A DNA stretch of 64,000 nucleotides from an uncultured Lachnospiraceae bacterium (GCA_910579275.1 CAJTTO010000021.1:6451-70450), one strand, 5' to 3'. Shown: positions 17,914 through 26,562, numbered from the stretch's first letter. A program made the numbers and translations. Notes: generated by a model from the letters alone, not told the origin.

Positions 17914-18894
17914 TTATTCCTCCTCCCTGACTACTGATGTTACCCTTACTGCGTATGCCTCTTTGCTTGCGCCCGGCACCGCACTAAACTTTCTAATATC
18001 CCCCACATACACATCCAGCTCATCATCAACTTTTGAATCAAGCCGTATGATATCGCCTACCTGTATATTTACGAAGTCATTAACCGTTATGACACTCTTT
18101 CCAAGCACTGCCTTAACAGGAACATCTACTCTGCGTACCATTGATTCAATAAACTGCTCATAATCTTCCTCATCCATCTTCTGCAGGCTCGAATACCAGA
18201 ACTTCGTATTCAACCTGTCCATAACGGACTCCAGTGTAAAGAACGGAAGACATACATTCATCAAACCTTCCACATCACCAATCTTGACATTCATAGTGAC
18301 AAGAGCCACCATGTCATTTGGCGAAATAATTTGTGCAAACTGCGGATTCGTTTCTATCCTCTCCAAATATGGATTAACCTCCGCAACATTTTTCCATGGC
18401 TCCCTGAGAAGCTGCATACAGATGACCATAATCCGCTCTATAATACTCATCTCAATTTCGGTAAAGTCCCTTGCCTTCTCAAGCGACTCTCCCCTGCCTC
18501 CCAGCATCCTGTCTATAATCGCATATCCCAGCCCGCTTGTCAACTCCATGATGATAGATCCTGGCATTGGTGAAAAATTAACGACTGTAAGCAGTACCGG
18601 ATTCGATAAGGCATTGGAAAATTCTGCAAAGGTTACCGTCTCTGAACTTGCTACATTTACCTGTACATTTTTTCTGAGATAAACCGGCAAATTGGTTGAC
18701 AGCAATCTTCCATAATGGTCAAAAATCATGTTCAAAGTCCTAAGATGCTCTTTCGAGAATTTTGCAGGCCGGCTAAAGTCATAATTCTTGGCTTGTCGCT
18801 CGTCCTTCTCCTGCATATCCTCCACATCCAGCTCACCGGAACTCAACGCTGCCAGCAAACTGTCTATTTCGCTTTGAGATAATACCTCTCCCAT
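17914..18894 (-). CDS. fliM: Flagellar motor switch protein FliM
   Basis: A 326-aa FliM: N-terminal CheY-P binding peptide (LSQSEIDSLLAAL), CheC-like middle domain and C-terminal SpoA/FliN-like domain (VPVKAVLGKSVITVNDFVN). The frame runs back to a GTG at 18906, but the ATG at 18894 is nine bases from AGGGGGTG and fits family starts. It ends four bases before fliY. Confidence 0.95.
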   Translation of the reverse strand: MGEVLSQSEIDSLLAALSSGELDVEDMQEKDERQAKNYDFSRPAKFSKEHLRTLNMIFDHYGRLLSTNLPVYLRKNVQVNVASSETVTFAEFSNALSNPVLLTVVNFSPMPGSIIMELTSGLGYAIIDRMLGGRGESLEKARDFTEIEMSIIERIMVICMQLLREPWKNVAEVNPYLERIETNPQFAQIISPNDMVALVTMNVKIGDVEGLMNVCLPFFTLESVMDRLNTKFWYSSLQKMDEEDYEQFIESMVRRVDVPVKAVLGKSVITVNDFVNIQVGDIIRLDSKVDDELDVYVGDIRKFSAVPGASKEAYAVRVTSVVREEE

Positions 18895-18970
18895 GTAGTT
18901 AATCACCCCCTACATATAATAATCCTTTTATTTATCAAATAATTCCCCTTAAATAATACTCATATTCCAA

Positions 18971-19489
18971 TTATGAATATAAGAAGTTAAATGATACACT
19001 GTAAATAAATGTTGAATCGAAACGCTCTTGAAGCTTCTCAAGAATTTCTGCCTTAATCGGCTCAGCATCCGTTCTCGCCTCGTCTATTGTATATTTTGCC
19101 ATGACAGAGAATACGATGTCTTTGATAATACCATCCATATCGGACATTGTCTCAGAGTATTTCTTGTAATCAGCATGCTTTGAATCCAATGAAAGTGACA
19201 CGCTGCCCACTGCATAGTGATCGTCCTCATCACCCTCGCTCTTCTTTAATGGGATTGTCAACTCACCCGCAACATTATGTACAGCCGTATCAGCCATAGA
19301 AACGGATGCCCCACCCACATCTGACTGCGGAAGCCCATTAATTTCCACCCCAATAATTGTCGCAATATCAGATACAAGCGCTGCCGTCTTTTTGGAAGCA
19401 GATGACACACTCACCATCATAATTGCTGACAGTACAATATTGACAACCAACAGTGCCAATATAATGATTGATAACAGATTTCGTTTCAT
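18971..19489 (-). CDS. fliL: FliL-like flagellar basal body protein
   Basis: A 172-aa protein with one N-terminal membrane anchor (IIILALLVVNIVLSAIMMVS, residues 8-27) and an extracytoplasmic domain with the conserved C-terminal feature of FliL (EAEILEKLQERFD-like, then YSVSFNFLYS). FliL supports stator function. The sequence is divergent; position between motB and fliM is the main evidence. Start ATG follows AAAGGGGAATATCTACA. Confidence 0.8.
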   Translation of the reverse strand: MKRNLLSIIILALLVVNIVLSAIMMVSVSSASKKTAALVSDIATIIGVEINGLPQSDVGGASVSMADTAVHNVAGELTIPLKKSEGDEDDHYAVGSVSLSLDSKHADYKKYSETMSDMDGIIKDIVFSVMAKYTIDEARTDAEPIKAEILEKLQERFDSTFIYSVSFNFLYS

Positions 19490-19505
19490 TGTAGATATTC
19501 CCCTT

Positions 19506-20408
19506 TCATTTTTGAGCGCTCAATGCATTGTATATTTTTATCTCGACACGTCTGTTTTTTGCTCTTCCTTCCGGTGTAGCGTTGTCTGTGATTGGAATAT
19601 ACTCGCCTCTGCCGGAATGTTTCATCATTCCCGGATCAAGCGCCGCATTCTCTTTCAGAAAATCAAACACTGCAAGCGCCCTATAGCTGCTGAGCACATC
19701 ATTATTCTCATATCTTCCTCCGTTTAAAGGCACGGAATCGGTATGCCCCTCTATCTCTATATCCGAACCGGCATACTTCGTCAGAAGCACACCTATCTTG
19801 TTGAGTACAGGAACAGCATCCGATTTGATATCCGCCTTTCCTGAGTCAAATAAGAATGCCCCGTTCAGTGTAAGTGTCACATAGTCTCCGTTAAATGACA
19901 CTTCCACTTTATCATCCATCATACTCTCCTCGAATGCATCCTCCATTTTCTCCGCAAGCTCCTCCGAGAGTTTCAGTTTTTCTTCTTCGAGTTCATCAAT
20001 CGCTGCCTTTAGTGATTCTATTTCTTCCTGATTCAGTTCAAGCTGTTCAGCCGCTTCTTTTAATTTGTCGTCTGCCGAACCACCCGTGTTCGTCAGATCC
20101 GCAGTTTCACTGTTATCTGCATCTGCAGTCTTGCCGCTCGTATTCACATACTCGTCAAGCATATTGAGCTGGCTGACGCCATTGCTTATAAGAATACCAT
20201 CGCCTATCGCCTTCGATCCTGCCTTAAATATACTAACAGTGGACTGAAAGGATTTTGCAACTTCCTCAAACTTGGCGGCATCAACTTCCGACATGGAAAA
20301 CAACAACACAAAGAAGCACATCAACAGTGTCATCATATCTGAAAACGTACTCATCCATGGTGCCGGGGTTCCAGGCGGGAGTTTGAATTCTTCCTTTTTC
20401 TTTGCCAT
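19506..20408 (-). CDS. motB: Flagellar motor stator protein MotB
   Basis: A 300-aa MotB. One membrane helix has the ion-binding Asp24 (MSTFSDMMTLLMCFFVLLFS); a plug/coiled region with many Glu and Lys follows (about residues 115-150), then an OmpA-like peptidoglycan-binding domain (EIEGHTDSVPLNGGRYENND, then PEGRAKNRRVEI). It anchors the stator to the wall. The start overlaps the motA stop by one base (TAATG). The sequence alone does not settle H+ versus Na+ coupling. Confidence 0.95.
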   Translation of the reverse strand: MAKKKEEFKLPPGTPAPWMSTFSDMMTLLMCFFVLLFSMSEVDAAKFEEVAKSFQSTVSIFKAGSKAIGDGILISNGVSQLNMLDEYVNTSGKTADADNSETADLTNTGGSADDKLKEAAEQLELNQEEIESLKAAIDELEEEKLKLSEELAEKMEDAFEESMMDDKVEVSFNGDYVTLTLNGAFLFDSGKADIKSDAVPVLNKIGVLLTKYAGSDIEIEGHTDSVPLNGGRYENNDVLSSYRALAVFDFLKENAALDPGMMKHSGRGEYIPITDNATPEGRAKNRRVEIKIYNALSAQK

Positions 20409-21199
20409 TAAGCTTCACCTCCACCACCTTCATCTTGTGACGGTCTCTCCTTTGGTGACAGGAAGGACTTCAATTTTTCTTCTATAACGCGTGGATTTTC
20501 GCCTGCCTGTATAGAAAGCAGACCCTCTATCATAATTTCCTTTGACTGCATCTCTATCGCATTATTTGCCTGTAGTTTGTTTGATGCAGGTGTACAAATC
20601 CAGTTCGCAAGCATGGAACCATAAAATGTTGTAATCAGGGCAACACCCATCTTAGGACCAAGTGTCGTAGGATCGGACATGTTCTGCAACATACACACCA
20701 GACCAACCAGCGTACCAATCATACCCCAGGCAGGTCCCATGGCTCCCAATGTATCCCAGAACCCTGACCTTAATTTATGTCTGCCGTCAATACTGTTTAA
20801 TTCTGTCTCAAGGATTCCCCTTACCAGTTCCGGATCTGTTCCGTCAACAATAAGCATGATTCCCTTCTTCATAAACTCATCTTCAAGATTTCCGGCAGCT
20901 TCCTCCAAGGAAAGCAGACCTTCCTTTCTTGCAACATTTGATAATTCGATTATCTTTGTAATCATCTCCGGAATATTGACATTGACCGGTTTAAACATCA
21001 ACGCCATACTCTTGATACCACCAACAAAATTTGCCAAACTTACTGATGCCATCGTCGCAAAGAACGAACCACCAAAAGTGATAAGCATTGATGCCGGATC
21101 AATGAAGTACCAAATACCCTTGATGCCGTCTGATGATATGATACCAAAAAGAACAAGAACGAAACATACCACCAAACCCAATAAAGACGCTATATCCAC
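20408..21199 (-). CDS. motA: Flagellar motor stator protein MotA
   Basis: A 263-aa MotA with four membrane helices (residues 1-25, 31-52, about 148-170 and 180-200) and the MotA signature AMGPAWGMIGTLVGLVCMLQ. Charged residues of the cytoplasmic loop contact FliG. It is the first gene of the block motA to flhB and has its own promoter (21277-21305) next to a CodY box. Having motAB at the head of the switch/export block is unlike B. subtilis, where they are separate. Confidence 0.95.
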   Translation of the reverse strand: MDIASLLGLVVCFVLVLFGIISSDGIKGIWYFIDPASMLITFGGSFFATMASVSLANFVGGIKSMALMFKPVNVNIPEMITKIIELSNVARKEGLLSLEEAAGNLEDEFMKKGIMLIVDGTDPELVRGILETELNSIDGRHKLRSGFWDTLGAMGPAWGMIGTLVGLVCMLQNMSDPTTLGPKMGVALITTFYGSMLANWICTPASNKLQANNAIEMQSKEIMIEGLLSIQAGENPRVIEEKLKSFLSPKERPSQDEGGGGEA

Positions 21200-21276
21200 T
21201 TTTACACACCCCTTTTTCTTTTATTAAGTTTTTCATTGACACAGTCTTATTGTGTTCTCATTTTCTCCATAAATAT

Positions 21277-21305
21277 ATAATACTGTAAGGTTACATAAAT
21301 TGCAA
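21277..21305 (-). promoter_or_regulatory. Sigma-A-type promoter of motA
   Basis: On the minus strand, TTGCAA (21300-21305), a 17-bp spacer and TATTAT (21277-21282). It lies 78 bp upstream of the motA ATG and adjoins the CodY box. Confidence 0.7.
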
Positions 21306-21306
21306 C

Positions 21307-21332
21307 AATTTTCTGAAAATTTTCTCAAATTT
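21307..21332. promoter_or_regulatory. CodY box, perfect 15-mer overlapping a second match
   Basis: 21307-21321 reads AATTTTCTGAAAATT, identical to the published CodY consensus AATTTTCWGAAAATT. A second motif at 21318-21332 matches 13 of 15. The perfect box ends one base upstream of the motA -35, where bound CodY would hinder RNA polymerase. codY is at 37840. Confidence 0.75.
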
Positions 21333-21342
21333 TATCAATTTG

Positions 21343-21357
21343 GCGTATTATATACGC
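21343..21357 (-). terminator. Weak hairpin after flbD
   Basis: GCGTAT (21343-21348) pairs with ATACGC (21352-21357) around three bases, 38 bp past the flbD stop. The stem is short and the following T-run poor, so termination would be weak at best. Confidence 0.3.
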
Positions 21358-21395
21358 TATTTCCATTTCAAATACACCCTGATATGTAACTATCC

Positions 21396-21602
21396 TTATT
21401 CTGTTTCCGCATTCAGAAGAGATCTAAAATACTCCTGCCTTGTTAATTTTACTAAATTTTTAATTTCATGTCTACTTTCTTTGATAATTATTTTTTTTCC
21501 ATCGGTTAACGTAATAACCGTATCCGGTGTCTCCTCCACTGTCTCAATCAGATTTGTGTTTACCAAAATCTTTGAACCGTTAATTTTTGTCACCTCAATC
21601 AT
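21396..21602 (-). CDS. flbD: FlbD/SwrD family flagellar protein
   Basis: A 68-aa protein with the FlbD pattern: MIEVTKINGSKILVNTNLIE, then TPDTVITLTDGKKIIIKES. In B. subtilis the homologue SwrD raises motor torque and lies between flgE and fliL. Here it lies directly after the glycosyltransferase (six bases apart) and ahead of the motA promoter, so the accessory genes have been placed between flgE and flbD. Confidence 0.88.
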   Translation of the reverse strand: MIEVTKINGSKILVNTNLIETVEETPDTVITLTDGKKIIIKESRHEIKNLVKLTRQEYFRSLLNAETE

Positions 21603-21608
21603 GTCATA

Positions 21609-22694
21609 TTATCCTTTCTGTGTAAATGTAATATTTTTTCCATGTGCGTCTCCATATGCAACAAGCTTTTTCTTATAAATTTCTGCCTTTTCTGTCTCCT
21701 GCAGCTCCTGATAAATCGCAAAAATTCTCATATACGCATCATAGACATCTTCGCCAAGCTGCTCAAAGTCTTCCGCATCCGTAATACCTGTCAGGAAACC
21801 CGCCGCAGTCTGGTAATCTTTGCACATGTGTGCTGCTTTTCCAAAAAGATACCGAAGCATTGTCGTCTTTAGATATTCCCTGTTCATGTCAAGAAGCCTG
21901 TACGCAAAATCTGCTTTTTCATTCCGGATCAGACAATCCGCATAAGATTCAAGGCAGTTTGTCAGGAATTTTTTCTCCGGAACACGGTTAACCTCAAGAC
22001 TCATATCATATGCCTCAATTGCTTTCTCATAGTTTCCGAGCACATTGTAGGACTGCCCGATTTGAAAATAAATATAATCGTCCATTTCCTTGTTTTCCCC
22101 TATGGAACGCAGCAGCAGTTCCAGATTACGCTGCTGCTTTTTCAGCATGTCCTCCCTCGGAATATCGTAACCATAATGCTTTACCTGCACTGGCATGTGA
22201 AAAGTCTCAAGTGTGACCTCATCATAGCTGACTGCCTTTTTGGGGATAATCTGTTCATGAATCCGGAAACGGTACTCATAATAATTCTTATTGAAAAATC
22301 TGGGCACTTCATCTATCTGTATAATTTCTTTCCCTTCCATATGATAGACATTCCTGATTTCCACCACGCCGACATTTTTCGCGTATTTCTGCATGCAGGC
22401 GCGCAGCTTCGCCACATCAATCTCCTGCACGTACTCATCACAGTCCAGTATGAGAATCCAGTTGTTTGACGCCTTGGACACGGCAAAGTTTCTCGCGGCA
22501 CTGAAATCGTCGCACCATGCAAAATCAAATACTTTATCCGTGTATTTTGCGGCAATCTCCTTTGTCCTGTCCGTAGATCCTGTATCTGCGACTATGATTT
22601 CCATATTATATTTCAAAAGCCGTTTGAGGCATTGTTCTATATATTTTTCCTCGTTTTTTGCAATCATGCAAACACTGACTGGTAATTTTGTCAT
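21609..22694 (-). CDS. Family 2 glycosyltransferase with TPR-like C-terminus
   Basis: About 361 aa. The N-terminal GT-A domain has SVCMIAKNEEKYIEQCL, IIVADTGSTDRT, the metal-binding LILDCDEY and a histidine-rich segment with YEYRFRIHEQI. From about residue 190 the chain looks like TPR helices (YFQIGQSYNVLGNYEKAIEAY). Such SPBc2-like glycosyltransferases are common in Firmicutes and can sit in flagellar loci, where flagellin glycosylation is one possible role; that is inference. Start ATG 22694 follows GAGGTGG; an in-frame GTG at 22706 is the alternative. Confidence 0.85.
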   Translation of the reverse strand: MTKLPVSVCMIAKNEEKYIEQCLKRLLKYNMEIIVADTGSTDRTKEIAAKYTDKVFDFAWCDDFSAARNFAVSKASNNWILILDCDEYVQEIDVAKLRACMQKYAKNVGVVEIRNVYHMEGKEIIQIDEVPRFFNKNYYEYRFRIHEQIIPKKAVSYDEVTLETFHMPVQVKHYGYDIPREDMLKKQQRNLELLLRSIGENKEMDDYIYFQIGQSYNVLGNYEKAIEAYDMSLEVNRVPEKKFLTNCLESYADCLIRNEKADFAYRLLDMNREYLKTTMLRYLFGKAAHMCKDYQTAAGFLTGITDAEDFEQLGEDVYDAYMRIFAIYQELQETEKAEIYKKKLVAYGDAHGKNITFTQKG

Positions 22695-22740
22695 CTTCTG
22701 CTCCACCTCTCTGATTTTTATTTCGAATCTCTCAAAAATA

Positions 22741-22762
22741 CAGGGCGGTCTCTACCGCCCTG
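22741..22762 (-). terminator. Terminator of the coiled-coil gene
   Basis: CAGGGCGGT (22741-22749) pairs perfectly with ACCGCCCTG (22754-22762) around a four-base loop, followed on the minus strand by TATTTTTGAG. It lies 20 bp past the stop of the coiled-coil gene. Confidence 0.88.
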
Positions 22763-22781
22763 ATATGTCCGGCTACAACTC

Positions 22782-23252
22782 CTAATGTACCGGTAACAGA
22801 TTTCTGTATTCAAGGATTTTAACAACTGTAGCACCCTGATCTTCCAGTTTTTTAATCTGATGCTTCGTCTTGTAAAATCCGCCCGCTACTTCACTTGATA
22901 TCTCGCGCATACTCATGTCAAGTCTTTCATAATTATCCTGCAGCTTATCAAGCTTCAAGTCCATCATGCCAAGTCTTGTGTTTACCTTGTCAAGTTCTGA
23001 TTCTTTGATAACCTTCTCGATAGATGTTACCCTTGTGTCGAGTTCTGTCACCTTAACCTGAAGTTCCGCAAGCCCTGTCTCAACCTTGTCCAGTCTCGCC
23101 TCCACATTCTCCAGTCTCGCCTCTACCTTGTCCAGTCTCGCCTCCACATTCTCCACTTTTGTTTCAAGACTGGACAGCCTTGTATCAATCTGATCCAGCC
23201 TCGTATTGATCTTTGCAAATTCTGCCATAATCAATTTCATATTCTCATCCAT
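22782..23252 (-). CDS. Coiled-coil protein, unknown function
   Basis: A 156-aa protein of almost continuous heptads (residues 10-130), for instance TRLDQIDTRLSSLETKVENV, followed by tandem VEARLDKVEARLENVEARLD. The repeats are also seen in DNA around 23085-23160 as alternating 21-bp units. No signal peptide or membrane segment. The C-terminal 25 residues (DQGATVVKILEYRNLLPVH) are not coiled coil. It has its own promoter and terminator. I do not recognise a characterised homologue; similar repeated coiled-coil proteins occur widely in Lachnospiraceae and phages. Confidence 0.8.
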   Translation of the reverse strand: MDENMKLIMAEFAKINTRLDQIDTRLSSLETKVENVEARLDKVEARLENVEARLDKVETGLAELQVKVTELDTRVTSIEKVIKESELDKVNTRLGMMDLKLDKLQDNYERLDMSMREISSEVAGGFYKTKHQIKKLEDQGATVVKILEYRNLLPVH

Positions 23253-23353
23253 ATGTTTCTCTCCTTTTTATGTGCGTTTTGTATCCGTCCCTAACTCTGC
23301 TGTACTAGCACAAACATATTGCGGTATTTTCACGACAAAACATATCCGTTAAC

Positions 23354-23382
23354 AGTATAGCACATATCAGAATCAATGAAAA
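23354..23382 (-). promoter_or_regulatory. Extended -10 promoter of the coiled-coil gene
   Basis: Minus strand: TTTTCA (23377-23382), 17-bp spacer, TGC then TATACT (23354-23359). The TG extension compensates for the weak -35. It lies about 100 bp upstream of the start. Confidence 0.55.
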
Positions 23383-23396
23383 GCCGAACAAAACAA

Positions 23397-23441
23397 AAAA
23401 GATAAAGTCGGCAGGAGCGCCTGCCTGACTTTATCTTTTCT
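23397..23441 (-). terminator. Terminator of the 60-aa ORF
   Basis: AAAAGATAAAGTC-GGCAGG pairs with CCTGCC-TGACTTTATCTTTT with a single bulge, giving a long strong stem two bases from the stop of the 60-aa ORF. The minus-strand tail is T-rich (TTTTTTGTTTTG). Confidence 0.85.
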
Positions 23442-23442
23442 G

Positions 23443-23625
23443 TTATTGTTCGTTGCTTATCAATGGCGGTTTCTGATATAATTTTCGATAAATCTGTGCC
23501 CGTTTAAATTCGATTTCTTCCAATACCGGTTTGCAATCTGCCTTTTTTGCCACTCTTTCAATTTCCTCTAGCAATGATAACTGATCCATCAATATACCAT
23601 TGTATTCTTTTTCAGTCATTAGCAT
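23443..23625 (-). CDS. Small hypothetical protein, 60 aa
   Basis: A 60-aa ORF (MLMTEKEYNGILMDQLSLLE start) with AGGTGATG just upstream, a leucine/glutamate helix-rich sequence and a strong terminator right after its stop. The terminator and ribosome binding site make expression believable. No family is recognised. It might belong with either the secreted protein upstream or stand alone. Confidence 0.55.
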   Translation of the reverse strand: MLMTEKEYNGILMDQLSLLEEIERVAKKADCKPVLEEIEFKRAQIYRKLYQKPPLISNEQ

Positions 23626-23854
23626 ATCATCACCTACTTTTCATGATATCCTGTATAATCTGTGCTGATTTCTACCACTTCATTATACCATACTGTTAAG
23701 TATAATTTACCATTTCCAATATTGCTAAACGAATGATCAACGTCCCATTTCTGCTTATTCGCTCCAATGTCTTTTAATACCAGACTTAAAATAAATAATC
23801 AGATATACATTTTCATTATATACAGTTCACAAATCTATACGTATTTTATGTTAG

Positions 23855-24301
23855 TTAATTTTGAGTATATTCATAAGCTTCCACTCGCACCAATGTAGAA
23901 TATTTACTATTATCTGTAACTCGAATCCTATACAAGTCACCAACAATCACATTCTCGCTAGTACTTTTAGAATATCCACCACTTAATTGATATTTATATT
24001 CTACAACCCATATACCATTTGAATTTCTCTTTTCTACATAAAATGTATTCGATGTACCAGCCTGTCCACATGCAGTAAATGAAACATAAAGCTCATCTGT
24101 TTTGGGTCTGAAAGTAGAGCTTACGTATGCGACGCCCGGTTCAACAACAACATAACACTCATCAAGAAGCTGATTTCTTGTTGACGCCTTAGCAACTCCG
24201 TCAACCTCATTAATATTTTCTGTCTCCATTGCAAATACCGCTGAATTTTGTACAAATATTAATACAAAAGATAAAATAAATGCCGATAAAATCTTCTTCA
24301 C
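23855..24301 (-). CDS. Small secreted protein, unknown function
   Basis: A 148-aa protein with a clear signal peptide (MKKILSAFILSFVLIFVQNS, cleavage likely after AVFA, about residue 24). The mature part looks beta-rich, with many Thr, Ser, Tyr and Val (DELYVSFTACGQAG, YKYQLSGGYSKSTS, LYRIRVTDNSKYS). One Cys lies before and one inside this region. The start is GTG at 24301 with AAGGAG six bases upstream and a consensus promoter at 24337-24365. DNA is more AT-rich than the flanking flagellar genes. No family recognised. Confidence 0.75.
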   Translation of the reverse strand: MKKILSAFILSFVLIFVQNSAVFAMETENINEVDGVAKASTRNQLLDECYVVVEPGVAYVSSTFRPKTDELYVSFTACGQAGTSNTFYVEKRNSNGIWVVEYKYQLSGGYSKSTSENVIVGDLYRIRVTDNSKYSTLVRVEAYEYTQN

Positions 24302-24336
24302 TTTTTTCTCCTTTCGATTTGTGAACTGTTAATGTT

Positions 24337-24365
24337 ATCATATCACTAACATAATACACTTTCAA
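24337..24365 (-). promoter_or_regulatory. Sigma-A-type promoter of the secreted protein
   Basis: Minus strand: TTGAAA (24360-24365), 17-bp spacer, TATGAT (24337-24342), 36 bp upstream of the GTG start. Confidence 0.7.
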
Positions 24366-24467
24366 CAAAATTTTTTCATTTCCCATTAATTCTAAGAATG
24401 TTATTGTCACAACCAGAATCCACTCAAAGCAACAATCCGAGACAATATTTAAAGTTTTGTTATTTAA

Positions 24468-24507
24468 AATGAACCTAGGTAAGAATTCTCTCTTACCTAG
24501 GTTCATT
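24468..24507 (-). terminator. Terminator after flgE
   Basis: A perfect 17-bp stem (24468-24484 with 24491-24507, core CCTAGGT/ACCTAGG) with a six-base loop, starting 7 bp past the flgE stop. The minus-strand tail is AT-rich (TTTAAATAAC). It separates flgE from the accessory genes. The symmetry could end transcription in either direction. Confidence 0.8.
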
Positions 24508-24513
24508 CACTTA

Positions 24514-26562
24514 TTATCTCTTAAGGTTTACAAGTTCCTCAAGCAGTGTATCGGATGTTGTGATGATTCGGCTGTTTGCCTGGAATCCTCTCTGGGTTGT
24601 AATCATGTCTGTAAACTGCTGTGAAAGGTCTACATTTGACATCTCGAGGATACCGCTGTTGATGGAGCCGATGCCTTCAGCCTTGATGTCCACAACGGAT
24701 GCATCACCCGAGCTTGCCGTAGTCTGATAGAGGTTATCTCCTGCGTTCTCAAGTCCCATGGCATTTGCAAACTTCGCCACACAAATCTGTCCAAGTGTTG
24801 CTGCCATACCGTTGCTGTAGCTTGCTGTGACAATACCATCTGTTCCGACAGAGACACCGAGCAGTTTTCCGACTTTACGTCCGTCAATTCTCGCTCCGTC
24901 TATGGTGTTTTTCTTTTCATTATCCACATTCGACGTCTCCGACATATCAACTGTGAGATTTTCAAACTTTGTGTCAAGAGAAGACAGATTCAAGGTAAAG
25001 GAAGACTCTCCCTCTGCACCTACATAGCTGAACTGTCCATCATCTTCATTATACTTGATGGTCCATGATGTTGTACCACCATTCTTCAATGCGTCTATAT
25101 TCACTTCAGCCTTATTCGAATCTGTAATGCCAAGCAGGCTGATTTTGAACTCGCCTTTTATCACCTGTGAGGAAATCTGCGGCGTATCGGTCATAAAGGT
25201 ATTTGTCTTATCACCCTTTGTTCCCATACTGAGCAGCTTCATAATCGCTTCGCCATAAGCGCTTCCTGCACTTACCTGAGTTCCGCTTCCATTATCTGCA
25301 TTGATTGTATTTCCTGCACTATCCTTAAATTCGTATTTCGTTACAGAATCACCATTGTCATCTGTATAAGTCTGTTTCACGGATGTCACCGTTCCGGTCG
25401 CTGCCTTAAACGTATATGTCACTGTTCCATCTGTGTTTGCCGTTCCGGCAGCCTCATAAAATGCAGAGACAGCTTCTTCCGGCAGCGTAATCGCATCTGT
25501 CACAGGGAACGATGTCGGCTGTGCCTTAACAAAACCGGTTCCTCCGGAGAAGTTGACTGTAAGTGTCATTCCTCTCAGTTCACTGTTGGCAAGAACCTTT
25601 CCGTCCAAATCTGCATCACTGTCGATAAATGCTCCTAAATCAACTGTTGCCCAGTCACCGGCTGCACCCATTGTATGTGTACCTGTCGTTGTGATACCTG
25701 CAAGCGATGACGTACCTCCGTTCACCACTTTCCTGACCTCTGTCTCCAGCTTCTCAAGCAATTCAGGCGGCATCTCGGATGATTTCAGTGTCTTCTCACC
25801 ATCAGCTGTCTGGTATTTAAACGAAAGTTTTGATGTATCCACTTTATATATTGTATTGGAAGGTGTCCACTCATTCTCTGTATTGAGTGTCGACCTTACC
25901 GTCGTCTGCTCAGAAGTTGCCGGAAGAATGCCAAACTTCACATCATACGAATATCCCGCCTTATCATATACCTGAATATTCGTCACCCTGCCGTTTTCAT
26001 TCTGAAGTTCGGAACTGTTGGAATCAATGATGCCACTAATCCTGCCCTGTGTTGTTGCAGATGCCTTGAACTCATTCATTGCCCTTGTATTAATCGGCTT
26101 CAACGAGCCTTTTACAATATTTCCGGCATTGTCGACGCCCCAGCCCTGTACAATATAGCCTGTGCTTGACATACAGAGGTTTCCGGCATCATCCACGTCG
26201 AAAGAACCGTCTCTTGTGTAATATGTACTGGTTCCATCACTTACCACGAAAAACGCCTCGCCTGAAATCTTGAGGTCGAACGGGTTTCCTGTTGACTGGT
26301 TTGCACCTTCCTGTGTAATGGTTGTATTAATCGCTGCTGCCTTTACACCAAGACCAATCTGTCTCGGGTTGGTACCACCTGTATTGTTTGCCGAATTTGC
26401 TCCTGTAGCAGCCTGTGTTGTCTGATACAGCATATCCGAGAAATTCATCTGCTTTGCCTTGAATGCTGTTGTATTTACGTTTGCAATATTATTACCAATA
26501 ACGTCCATTCTTGTCTGGTGTGTTCTTAAACCTGATACACCAGAGAAAAGTGATCTCATCAT
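24514..26562 (-). CDS. flgE: Flagellar hook protein FlgE
   Basis: A 682-aa hook protein, longer than enteric FlgE (about 400). The N-terminal rod-type helix is conserved (SLFSGVSGLRTHQTRMDVIG, then NNIANVNTTAFK), as is the C-terminal helix (DMITTQRGFQANSRIITTSD, LLEELVNLKR). The extra length is in the surface-exposed middle. The frame extends back to 26640, but ATG 26562 lies nine bases after GGAGGT and matches the family start. Confidence 0.96.
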   Translation of the reverse strand: MMRSLFSGVSGLRTHQTRMDVIGNNIANVNTTAFKAKQMNFSDMLYQTTQAATGANSANNTGGTNPRQIGLGVKAAAINTTITQEGANQSTGNPFDLKISGEAFFVVSDGTSTYYTRDGSFDVDDAGNLCMSSTGYIVQGWGVDNAGNIVKGSLKPINTRAMNEFKASATTQGRISGIIDSNSSELQNENGRVTNIQVYDKAGYSYDVKFGILPATSEQTTVRSTLNTENEWTPSNTIYKVDTSKLSFKYQTADGEKTLKSSEMPPELLEKLETEVRKVVNGGTSSLAGITTTGTHTMGAAGDWATVDLGAFIDSDADLDGKVLANSELRGMTLTVNFSGGTGFVKAQPTSFPVTDAITLPEEAVSAFYEAAGTANTDGTVTYTFKAATGTVTSVKQTYTDDNGDSVTKYEFKDSAGNTINADNGSGTQVSAGSAYGEAIMKLLSMGTKGDKTNTFMTDTPQISSQVIKGEFKISLLGITDSNKAEVNIDALKNGGTTSWTIKYNEDDGQFSYVGAEGESSFTLNLSSLDTKFENLTVDMSETSNVDNEKKNTIDGARIDGRKVGKLLGVSVGTDGIVTASYSNGMAATLGQICVAKFANAMGLENAGDNLYQTTASSGDASVVDIKAEGIGSINSGILEMSNVDLSQQFTDMITTQRGFQANSRIITTSDTLLEELVNLKR

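Noticed and set aside
23085..23160. CRISPR-like array
   Set aside because: Contiguous heptad-coding repeats within a coiled-coil gene.
24303..24506. Minus-strand 98-aa ORF upstream of the secreted protein gene
   Set aside because: It covers the promoter and terminator and overlaps the signal-peptide region in another frame.
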